Part shown: positions 1-7,244 of the stretch, one piece after another
How positions within the stretch are numbered: position 1 is the first letter of the stretch
Layout: every line of letters begins with the position of its first letter
Source of the DNA: an uncultured Clostridia bacterium
Lineage (GTDB): Bacteria; Bacillota; Clostridia; TANB77; CAG-508
Reading direction: 5' to 3'
Length of the DNA stretch: 23,736 bases
Assembly (NCBI GenBank): GCA_947629965.1
Contig: CANRFS010000002.1
Coordinates: 1-23,736 of the forward strand
Position numbers and translations under genes: made by a program
Notes under the pieces: generated by a model
Told to the model about the DNA's origin: nothing
The model's input: only the letters and a program-made list of their open reading frames with translations
Database searches by the model: none

Positions 1-126
1 AAATGTCAAGATTTTTTAATAATTTATAATATTTTTAAAATAATTGTTGCTAATTTATTTTTTTTTTGATATTATTATTTTGAAACAATAGGGATTTACG
101 GCTTTGAGAGTTTCTTTATAATTAGT

Positions 127-202
127 TGTTGATAATTAATCCCTTTATTCTTGTTTATTTAAAGCCCATTTTATCAACATCTGTGGATTATTCTGTGGAT
201 AA
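127..202. promoter_or_regulatory. DnaA-box cluster upstream of dnaA
   Basis: Four 9-mers match or nearly match the DnaA box TTATCCACA. They are TGTTGATAA (127-135, reverse), TTATCAACA (171-179), TGTGGATTA (182-190, reverse) and TGTGGATAA (194-202, a perfect box in reverse). They end just before the dnaA ribosome binding site. In this family such clusters bind DnaA-ATP, autoregulate dnaA and form part of a bipartite origin. The rest of 1-222 is AT-rich and shows no gene. Confidence 0.8.
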
Positions 203-222
203 CATTGGAGGTTTTATTATAT

Positions 223-1566
223 ATGGATACAAATAAAGAACAAATTTTAAATAAGGCAAAAGAACTTTTAAAAGATGAAATGTCACAAATTTCTCATAAA
301 ACGTGGATAGAACCTTTGAAAATAGCTAGTATTGTTGATAATAATGTAACTTTAATTTCAGAAGATTCTTTTAAACGAGATATGGCAGATACTAAATTTC
401 ATGATTTGATAGAAAATACTTTTTCAATAATTTTGCAAAAAAATTGTACTCTTTCTATTATTTGTGAAAATGAAGCTCATGAAATAGAAGAAAAGTCAGA
501 AACACAAAGTATTTCTAACAATAATCAATATTTCTCAACTTCTTTAAATCCAAAATATAATTTTAGTACTTTTGTAGTTGGAGATAATAATAGATTCGCA
601 CACGCTGCTTCTCTTGCTGTAGCTGAGGCTCCAGCATCTGCTTACAATCCTTTATTTTTATACGGCGGAGTAGGTCTCGGTAAAACTCACTTGATGCACG
701 CAATAGGAAATGAAGTATTGGTTAATAATAGACTTTCTAAAGTTTTATATGTTACTTCAGAAAGTTTTACTAACGAATTTATAAATGCCTTAAAAAGTGC
801 TAGCACAGAAAAATTTAGACAAAAATATAGGAATATTGATGTTTTATTAATAGATGATATTCAATTTATAGCTGGAAAGAAACAATTACAAGAAGAATTT
901 TTCCATACTTTTAATACTCTTCACGAAAGTGGAAAACAAATTGTAATCTCTAGTGATAGACCACCAAGAGACATTCCTTTATTAGAAGACAGATTAAAAT
1001 CTAGATTTGAATGGGGTCTTTTAGCTGACGTTTCAATGGCTGATTATGAAACACGTTTGGCAATTTTAAGGAAAAAGAAAGATGAAAATCATTCTATTAT
1101 AGATGATGAAATACTTTCTGATATAGCTTTAAAAATAGATTCTAATATTAGGGAATTAGAAGGTGTATTTAATAAATTAGTTGCGCAATCTTCTTTAACA
1201 CATACTCCAATTACTATGGAAATGGCAGAAAAAGCAATTAATACTATAATAATGCAAAAAGCATCAGTTATATCTATTGACTATATTCAAGAAATGGTTT
1301 GTAAATACTTTAATATTACAATGAAAGACTTAAAAAGTTCTCAAAGATCAAATGATATAGCTTTTCCAAGACAAATTGGAATGTATCTTTGTAGAATATT
1401 AACAAATGAATCTTTTCCAAAAATAGGGGAGGCCTTTGGAAAAAGAGATCATACAACAGTCATTCATGGATATAAAAAAATAGAACAAGATATAAAACAA
1501 AATCCAGAATCTAATACAAAATTAATTGTGGATAGTGTGAAAAAAATTATATTATCTAAGGAATAA
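223..1566 (+). CDS. dnaA: Chromosomal replication initiator DnaA
   Basis: This 447-aa protein binds DnaA boxes, melts oriC and recruits the replicative helicase. The ATG at 223 is chosen because GGAGG (207-211) lies 11 nt upstream; an in-frame TTG at 205 has no ribosome binding site. Domain I is about residues 1-75, followed by a short Ser/Asn-rich linker. The AAA+ domain has Walker A GGVGLGKT (148-155) and Walker B around LLIDD (208-212). The C-terminal DNA-binding helix-turn-helix carries the DnaA signature GKRDHTTVIHG (about 406-416). The length is normal for Firmicutes. It is flanked by DnaA boxes on both sides and followed by dnaN. CGA is used as a normal arginine codon at 376-378, and there is no in-frame CGG. 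Confidence 0.98.
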   Translation: MDTNKEQILNKAKELLKDEMSQISHKTWIEPLKIASIVDNNVTLISEDSFKRDMADTKFHDLIENTFSIILQKNCTLSIICENEAHEIEEKSETQSISNNNQYFSTSLNPKYNFSTFVVGDNNRFAHAASLAVAEAPASAYNPLFLYGGVGLGKTHLMHAIGNEVLVNNRLSKVLYVTSESFTNEFINALKSASTEKFRQKYRNIDVLLIDDIQFIAGKKQLQEEFFHTFNTLHESGKQIVISSDRPPRDIPLLEDRLKSRFEWGLLADVSMADYETRLAILRKKKDENHSIIDDEILSDIALKIDSNIRELEGVFNKLVAQSSLTHTPITMEMAEKAINTIIMQKASVISIDYIQEMVCKYFNITMKDLKSSQRSNDIAFPRQIGMYLCRILTNESFPKIGEAFGKRDHTTVIHGYKKIEQDIKQNPESNTKLIVDSVKKIILSKE

Positions 1567-1893
1567 TTGATATATAAATAAAAATTACTAATTTATAAAA
1601 TTTATGTTTGTAAAACATTCTTTTTATAAAAAACTTTCTTTCTGTTCTTACGGAAGCACGCAAAAGGTTATCCATAGGTAATTGTTTAAAACTATAAAAA
1701 ACTTGTTAATTAATGAATAAATCCATAAAAAAATATTTATTGTGAATAAATTCATCTAATTATAAACAATATTATAAACATCATTTTTTCTACGGATTTA
1801 AACAAAATTTTTAGTTTTACACATTTTCCACAGAGCATAATAATACTATTACTAATAATTATTTAAATATATATAAATAAAGGAGCAAAAAAA
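1567..1893. other. oriC-like dnaA-dnaN intergenic region
   Basis: This 327-nt, very AT-rich gap holds DnaA-box-like 9-mers: TTATCCATA (1668-1676), TGTGAATAA (1741-1749, reverse) and TTTTCCACA (1824-1832). After the last box comes GAGCATAA and then a triplet-repeating tract ACTATTACTAATAAT (1845-1859). That tract resembles the DnaA-trio array that follows the last DnaA boxes in Bacillus subtilis oriC, where it directs unwinding. A box next to trios next to AT-rich DNA (1860-1880) fits a basal unwinding system. The dnaN ribosome binding site AAGGAG follows. Origin function is inferred from gene context and motifs. Confidence 0.75.
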
Positions 1894-3018
1894 ATGAAAA
1901 TTATTTGTGAAAAAGAAAAATTATTAAAAGGAATCAACTCTGTTGTTAGGGGTGTACCAACTAGAACTACTATGCCTATATTAGAAGGAATACTTATTCA
2001 AACAAATGATAACCAATTAAAATTAACATCTTATGATTTAGAATTAGGGATAGAATATACTATGAAATGTGAAGTATTAGAAGAAGGAAATACAGTTGTT
2101 AATAGTGTAATGTTTAGTGAAATAATAAGAAAATTACCAGATACAGATATTTTTATAGAATTAAATGAAAATAATTTATTAGTAATAGAATGTGAAGGAT
2201 CTCTATATAAATTATCTACAATGAATCCGGATGAATTTCCAGAATTACCAAAAATAGTAGTTGAAAATTCTATAGAAACAGAACAAACAGTTTTAAAAAA
2301 TATGATAAGAAAAACAATATTTGCTGTAAGTATAGAAGAGAATAGACCAATATTTACAGGATGTTTATTTGAAGTAATAAATAATAGTTTAAACGTTGTT
2401 GCAATAGATGGATTTAGAATGGGATGGGTAAGCAATAGTTTAAGTAATGCAAGTAATAATTTTAAAGCAGTAATTCCAGGAAAAACATTGAACGAAGTAA
2501 ATAAAATAATTTTAGATTCTTATGATAGTATAAAAATAGGAGTTTCAAAAAATCAAGCGATTTTTGAAATGGAAAATTGTAAAATAGTTACTAGATTATT
2601 AGATGGAGAATTTTTAAATTATGCAAGTGTTATACCAAACAACTGGGAAACAAGAATAAGAGTAAATAAAAATGTATTTCAAAATTGTTTTGAAAGAGTA
2701 AGTTTAATTTCATCATCTAGTATAGAAAAAGAAAAAAAATATCCAGTAAAAATATCTATAGAGATAGGAAAAATAGTTATTTCTTGTACAAATCAAACAG
2801 GAGATGCAAAAGAAGAAATATATACAGAAACAGAAGGAAAAGGATTAGAAATAGGAGTTAATCCAAAATATTTTTTAGATGCTCTAAAAGCAATAGATGA
2901 TGAAGAAATATTTGTATCTTTTGGAACTAATATTTCTCCTTGCGTAATAAAACCAATTGATGAATTGTCAAAGGATTATACATATATGATTTTACCAATT
3001 AGAATGAAAGAAGATTAA
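1894..3018 (+). CDS. dnaN: DNA polymerase III beta sliding clamp
   Basis: This 374-aa protein forms the ring-shaped dimer that tethers the replicative polymerase to DNA. The length is normal. The start MKIICEKEKLLKGI and the later RTTMPILEGILI are typical of the N-terminal clamp domain, and the end DYTYMILPIRM matches the conserved C-terminal strand (family YLVMPMRL) near the hydrophobic cleft that binds polymerase and other partners. The ATG follows AAGGAG (1880-1885). The stop is one base from the recF start, so the two are probably translationally coupled. The S4-domain gene yaaA often found between dnaN and recF in Firmicutes is absent. Confidence 0.97.
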   Translation: MKIICEKEKLLKGINSVVRGVPTRTTMPILEGILIQTNDNQLKLTSYDLELGIEYTMKCEVLEEGNTVVNSVMFSEIIRKLPDTDIFIELNENNLLVIECEGSLYKLSTMNPDEFPELPKIVVENSIETEQTVLKNMIRKTIFAVSIEENRPIFTGCLFEVINNSLNVVAIDGFRMGWVSNSLSNASNNFKAVIPGKTLNEVNKIILDSYDSIKIGVSKNQAIFEMENCKIVTRLLDGEFLNYASVIPNNWETRIRVNKNVFQNCFERVSLISSSSIEKEKKYPVKISIEIGKIVISCTNQTGDAKEEIYTETEGKGLEIGVNPKYFLDALKAIDDEEIFVSFGTNISPCVIKPIDELSKDYTYMILPIRMKED

Positions 3019-3019
3019 T

Positions 3020-4085
3020 ATGTATATCAATAAAATAAAATTAGAAAATTTTAGAAATTATGAAAAAGAAGAAATTGAATTTGACAAAAATGTAAATATA
3101 ATATATGGTGATAATGCTCAAGGTAAAACAAATATTTTAGAGGCTATTTTTATTTGTAGTTTAGGAAAATCTTTTAGAACTAATAAAGAAAAAGAATTAA
3201 TAAATAAAGAAAAAGATTATTCAAAAATAGAGATGTTAAGTTCTAAAGAAGATAGAAATGTAAAAATAAATTGTGAATTAGAAGAAAAAAAGAAATTTTA
3301 TATAAATGAAATTCCTGCAAAAAAAACAAGTGATATTTTAGGAAAAAATTATATAGTGTTATTTACGCCAGAAGATATAACAATTTTGAAAAATGAACCA
3401 AGCAAAAGAAGAAGATTTTTAAATATAATGATTAGTCAATTAAGACCAATGTATGTTCATTTGTTAAATCAATATAATAAAACGATAGAACAAAGAAATA
3501 TATATTTAAAACAAATAAAATATGAATCAAGACCTATTGAAAATTTAGAAGTTTGGAATGAGCAATTAGTAAGGCTAGGACAAAAAATCTATGAGTATAG
3601 AAAAGAATTTATAGAAAAAATAAATGAAAAAATCTATGATATTCATCTAAAAACAACAGAGAATAAAGAAAAAATAAGTGTAAAGTATATTTCAAATATA
3701 CGGAAATAATTATTTAGAGAATTTGAAAAAAAATGAAAATAGTGATATACAAAAAGGGTATACTGGAATTGGAATACATAGAGATGACTTTGAAATTTAT
3801 ATAAATGATAATCCTGTTTCAATATATGGATCACAAGGACAAAAAAGAACGACAATAATTTCGTTGAAGCTAGCGGAAGCAAATGTTATATATGATGAAA
3901 TAGGAGAAAGACCAGTAATACTTTTAGACGATTTTATGTCAGAGTTAGATAAAAAAAGAATACAAGGATTATTTGAAAATATAAAAGAAAATCAAGTTAT
4001 TATAACATGCACAGATAGTTTTAAGATAAATAATTCAAAATATAAATTATTTAAAGTTACAAATGCGAAAGTAGAAAGCATTTAA
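3020..4085 (+). CDS. recF: RecF with internal +1 frameshift at CGG
   Basis: RecF is an SMC-like ATPase that loads RecA at gaps and stalled forks. The N-terminal part reads ENFRNYEKEEIEF and Walker A GDNAQGKT (residues 30-37). Frame 0 runs into CGG AAA TAA at 3701-3709. Dropping C3701 continues as GGA AAT AAT TAT into the conserved GYTGIGIHRDDF, SQGQKRTT and Walker B ILLDDFMSELD. Joining 3020-3700 with 3702-4085 gives 354 aa, close to the usual 360-370, with no other defect. The shift therefore replaces CGG by a Gly codon (residue 228). A pseudogene is possible but unlikely, because both halves are fully conserved and the break is of the same kind as five others in this window. Confidence 0.9.
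3701..3703 (+). other. CGG +1 recoding site in recF
   Basis: Frame 0 reads ATA CGG AAA TAA, with the stop two codons after CGG. Skipping the C gives ATA GGA AAT AAT and restores RecF. Confidence 0.8.
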
Positions 4086-4099
4086 GAAGGAGAGTAAAA

Positions 4100-6028
4100 A
4101 TGGAAAAGTTTGAACACGAGTATAAGGCAGATCAAATTCAAGTATTAGAAGGATTAGAAGCAGTTAGAAAAAGACCAGGTATGTATATAGGAAGTGTATC
4201 AGCAAGAGGACTTCATCATTTAGTATATGAAATTGTTGATAACAGTGTTGATGAAGCACTCGCAGGCTATTGCAAGAATATACATGTTACAATAGAAAAG
4301 GGAAATATAATAAAAGTAGAAGATGATGGGAGAGGGATACCTGTAGATATACATCCAAAAACGAAAATATCTGCTGCAGAAACTGTTTATACAGTATTAC
4401 ATGCAGGAGGAAAATTTGGTGGAGATAGTGGATACAAAGTATCTGGAGGACTTCATGGAGTTGGATCATCAGTAGTAAATGCGTTATCTACATGGACAGA
4501 AGTTACAATTAAAAGAGATGGCGGAATTTTTAAAATGTCATTTGAAAAAGGAAAAACTGTAAATCCACTAAAAAAAATAGGAGATTCTAATGAAACAGGA
4601 ACAACAGTTAGATTTTTAGCAGATGATACAATTTTTGAAACATTAGAATACGATTATTCTATTTTAGAGAATAGATTAAGAGAAACAGCTTTTTTAACAA
4701 AAGGTTTAAGAATTACATTAACAGACGAAAGAGAAGAAACACCAAAAAAAGCAGATTTTTGCTATGAAGGAGGACTTATTTCTTTTGTTGAATATTTAAA
4801 TAAAAACAAAGAAAAATTAAATGAAAAACCAATATATATTGAAAAAAATGGAGATGTTCCTGTTGAAATAGCTATTCAATATACTACTAGCTATTCAGAA
4901 AGTATCTATTCTTTTGTAAATAATATTAATACAATAGAAGGTGGTACTCATTTAGAAGGATTTAAAAGATCTCTTACAAAAGTATTTAATGACTATGCAA
5001 GAAATCATAATATATTAAAAGAAAAAGATGCAAATCTTCAAGGAGAAGATATTAGAGAAGGAATAACAGCAATAATTTCAGTAAAAGTAAAAGAGCCTCA
5101 ATTTGAAGGACAAACAAAAACAAAACTTGGAAACAGCGAAGTAACAGGTGCTGTTCAAGGAGTAATGAATGAATATTTAGCAACATTTTTAGAAGAAAAT
5201 CCAGCTATTGCAAAGGCAATTCTTGATAAATGTATTAGTGCTTCAAGAGCAAGAGAAGCTGCAAGAAAAGCAAGAGAATTAGTAAGAAGAAAAAATGTAT
5301 TAGAAAATACAACGCTTCCAGGAAAACTTGCTGATTGTAGTAGTAACAATCCAGAAGAGTGCGAAGTATATATAGTTGAAGGAGATTCAGCAGGTGGAAG
5401 TGCAAAACAAGGAAGAGATAGAAGATTTCAAGCAATACTTCCTCTTTGGGGAAAAATGTTAAATGTTGAAAAATCAAGAGCAGATAAAATATATAATAAT
5501 GATAAATTACAACCAGTAATATTAGCCGTTGGAGCAGGAATTGGTTCAGATTTTGATATCACAAAAATAAGATATGGAAAAGTAATAATTATGGCAGATG
5601 CCGATGTTGATGGAGCACATATAAGAACATTATTATTAACATTCTTTTTTAGATATATGAGACCACTTGTTGAAAATGGGAATGTATTTTTAGCTCAACC
5701 ACCATTATATAAATTATCTAAAAAAGGAATGGAAGATGTTTATTGTTATACAGATAATGATTTAGCAGAAGCATATAAAAAATTAGAAGAAAAAGGTATC
5801 CCAAGAGATCAATTAGCTTTGCAAAGATATAAAGGTTTAGGAGAAATGAATCCAGAACAACTTTGGGAAACAACAATGAATCCGGAAAATAGAATATTAG
5901 TTCAAGTAACAATGGAAGATGCAATGAAAGCTGATGAAACAATTTCTTTACTTATGGGAGACGAAGTAGGACCAAGAAGAGATTTTATTGTAGAAAATGC
6001 AAGAGATGTAAAAAATCTAGATATATAA
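4100..6028 (+). CDS. gyrB: DNA gyrase subunit B
   Basis: This is the ATPase and TOPRIM subunit of gyrase (642 aa, normal length), which with GyrA introduces negative supercoils. The GHKL ATPase motifs are VYEIVDNSVDEALAG (about 42-56), DDGRGIPVD and GGLHGVGSSVVNALS. The TOPRIM domain has EGDSAGGSA (about 426-434) and the metal-binding DADVDG (about 500-505). The C-terminus contains QRYKGLGEMNPEQLWETTMNP. The ribosome binding site AAGGAG (4086-4091) precedes the ATG, 14 nt after the recF stop, so it is probably in the dnaN-recF transcript. A PLWGK sequence replaces the PLRGK known from E. coli. I believe this variant is common in Clostridia, but I cannot check that here. A hairpin follows the gene. 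Confidence 0.98.
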   Translation: MEKFEHEYKADQIQVLEGLEAVRKRPGMYIGSVSARGLHHLVYEIVDNSVDEALAGYCKNIHVTIEKGNIIKVEDDGRGIPVDIHPKTKISAAETVYTVLHAGGKFGGDSGYKVSGGLHGVGSSVVNALSTWTEVTIKRDGGIFKMSFEKGKTVNPLKKIGDSNETGTTVRFLADDTIFETLEYDYSILENRLRETAFLTKGLRITLTDEREETPKKADFCYEGGLISFVEYLNKNKEKLNEKPIYIEKNGDVPVEIAIQYTTSYSESIYSFVNNINTIEGGTHLEGFKRSLTKVFNDYARNHNILKEKDANLQGEDIREGITAIISVKVKEPQFEGQTKTKLGNSEVTGAVQGVMNEYLATFLEENPAIAKAILDKCISASRAREAARKARELVRRKNVLENTTLPGKLADCSSNNPEECEVYIVEGDSAGGSAKQGRDRRFQAILPLWGKMLNVEKSRADKIYNNDKLQPVILAVGAGIGSDFDITKIRYGKVIIMADADVDGAHIRTLLLTFFFRYMRPLVENGNVFLAQPPLYKLSKKGMEDVYCYTDNDLAEAYKKLEEKGIPRDQLALQRYKGLGEMNPEQLWETTMNPENRILVQVTMEDAMKADETISLLMGDEVGPRRDFIVENARDVKNLDI

Positions 6029-6046
6029 ATAAAAAATTATAAAACT

Positions 6047-6073
6047 AATAGCTCGGAATTACCCCGAGCTATT
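6047..6073 (+). terminator. Hairpin after gyrB
   Basis: A perfect 10-bp stem (AATAGCTCGG with CCGAGCTATT) and a 7-nt loop lie 19 nt after the gyrB stop. No clean U-run follows, so termination is likely but not certain. Confidence 0.6.
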
Positions 6074-6566
6074 ATCTATAAAGCTCATATTAATCTTAAG
6101 CTCAAACTAAAATATATAATTTTTTCACCTAATATATATTGCTATATAAATAAGCAATAAACCACATATTTTAATCACTTGCTCGACTATAAAAACACCA
6201 AAAGAAACTGTATTCATCCACAAGGGACTAAAAACAATCCCTTTCTAATATTCTTAAAGAAATAAATCTTATAAATATTAGATAATAGATATTAATATAA
6301 TCTTAACCCAATTATAATATATATAATTTGACTATATATAAAACAAAAGAAAGAAAAAAATATAGCCTACATACAAATATTATAATATACGACTCCGAAA
6401 TAATATAATCTAGAAGACCATATTACATCTTTGTTCGAACAAATAAAAACCAATTTATAAATAGATCCTTATTTGCTCTTAGTTCAACCAATATAAACCT
6501 TATGATATTATTATATTCAAAAAAGAATTAATAATACTGGAAAATAAAACAAATAGCAATTTGTCG
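6074..6566. other. Gene-free AT-rich intergenic region
   Basis: I see no plausible gene on either strand in about 490 nt. It holds a small TATTGCT/AGCAATA hairpin near 6137-6160, a weak AAGGGA/TCCCTT hairpin (6222-6243), one near-match DnaA box TCATCCACA (6214-6222) and a 14-bp perfect palindrome TTTGTTCGAACAAA (6430-6443). None of these can be assigned a function. It separates the gyrB transcript from the T4SS operon. Confidence 0.5.
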
Positions 6567-6598
6567 AAAAAAGTCAACGAAAAAAGATTGACTTTTTT
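6567..6598. terminator. Bidirectional hairpin overlapping a promoter
   Basis: The arms AAAAAAGTCAA (6567-6577) and TTGACTTTTTT (6588-6598) form a perfect 11-bp stem with a 10-nt loop and A/T-rich flanks, the form of an intrinsic terminator. The right arm contains the -35 hexamer of the promoter described next, so the stem could insulate the T4SS operon or affect its promoter. Confidence 0.55.
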
Positions 6599-6616
6599 TG
6601 GAAAAAATTGTAATAT
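6588..6616 (+). promoter_or_regulatory. Promoter of plus-strand T4SS operon
   Basis: TTGACT (6588-6593), a 17-nt spacer and TAATAT (6611-6616) make a near-consensus vegetative promoter. Transcription should begin near 6623, about 40 nt before the first ATT start codon. It drives the TraC-like, VirB4-like, CpaE-like and unknown genes. Confidence 0.75.
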
Positions 6617-6664
6617 ATAAAAAAATAAATTAATATTATAAAAATTATGAGAGGAGGGAAATAT

Positions 6665-7234
6665 ATTAAAAAAATCAATTCAGTTCAGAATTGGTTGCCA
6701 TTTGATCAAGTTTTAGATAATGGTATAATAAAATTAAAAAATAATTCATATGTAAAAATTATAAAGATTATACCAATAAATTTTAATCTTAAATCTAATT
6801 TAGAAAAAGAGGCAATTTTAAATTCTTATAAAATTTTTTTAAAAACTTGCAATTTTGATATTCAAATTTTAATTCAAAGTAACAAAGAAGACTTATCAAA
6901 ACACATTTCCAAAATAAAAAATAAAGCAAAAAACGAAAAAGAAAATATAAAATCATTATCTGATAATTATATTAAATTTATTCAAGAGATGAATATAGAT
7001 AAAAAATCATCTTCTAAAAACTTTTATATTCTCATTAAAGAAATTCCACAAAATAAAAAAAATAATGTTGATTTTGAAAAAATAATTTTTGATAAATTAC
7101 AGGACAAATATTTTAACATCAAAGAATGTTTATCAAGATGTGGGAATGTTGTCATAGATATTTCTGAAAAAGAACAAACAGAAAAAATATTATATTCCTT
7201 TTTTAATTCAAGGAAAAATTTAATTGAAATGTGA
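6665..7234 (+). CDS. TraC/VirB4 N-terminal-like T4SS protein, probable ATT start
   Basis: This 189-aa protein lies directly before the VirB4-like ATPase. Sequences such as NWLPFDQVLDNGIIKLKNNS and FDIQILIQSNKEDLSKHI resemble the non-ATPase N-terminal part of TraC/VirB4-type proteins. I infer that it is a split-off N-terminal domain or accessory partner of the VirB4 protein in a conjugation-like machine. There is no Walker motif or obvious membrane segment. An ATG exists at 6647, but nothing like a ribosome binding site precedes it, and a strong AGGAGGG (6652-6658) lies inside its first codons. The in-frame ATT at 6665 is 7 nt after GGAGG, so ATT is the likelier start. The stop is 10 nt before the next gene. 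Family assignment is moderate. Confidence 0.65.
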   Translation: MKKINSVQNWLPFDQVLDNGIIKLKNNSYVKIIKIIPINFNLKSNLEKEAILNSYKIFLKTCNFDIQILIQSNKEDLSKHISKIKNKAKNEKENIKSLSDNYIKFIQEMNIDKKSSSKNFYILIKEIPQNKKNNVDFEKIIFDKLQDKYFNIKECLSRCGNVVIDISEKEQTEKILYSFFNSRKNLIEM

Positions 7235-7244
7235 GAGGTGAGAA

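Noticed and set aside
5434..5460. GyrB PLWGK instead of PLRGK as a possible further codon reassignment (TGG as Arg)
   Set aside because: TGG is read as Trp elsewhere here, for example in the ileS sequences TTPWTLPG and DWCISRQRTWG, and the Trp variant is, as far as I recall, found in clostridial GyrB proteins.
6214..6222. DnaA box TCATCCACA after gyrB
   Set aside because: It is a single one-mismatch site with no cluster, so it is not enough to call a regulatory site.
6430..6443. Possible LexA operator at TTTGTTCGAACAAA
   Set aside because: The Gram-positive LexA box is CGAAC-N4-GTTCG. Here the half-sites are in the opposite order with no spacer.
6647..6664. ATG at 6647 as the start of the TraC-like gene
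   Set aside because: No ribosome binding site precedes it, and the strong AGGAGGG lies downstream of it. The ATT at 6665 fits better, though ATG cannot be excluded.
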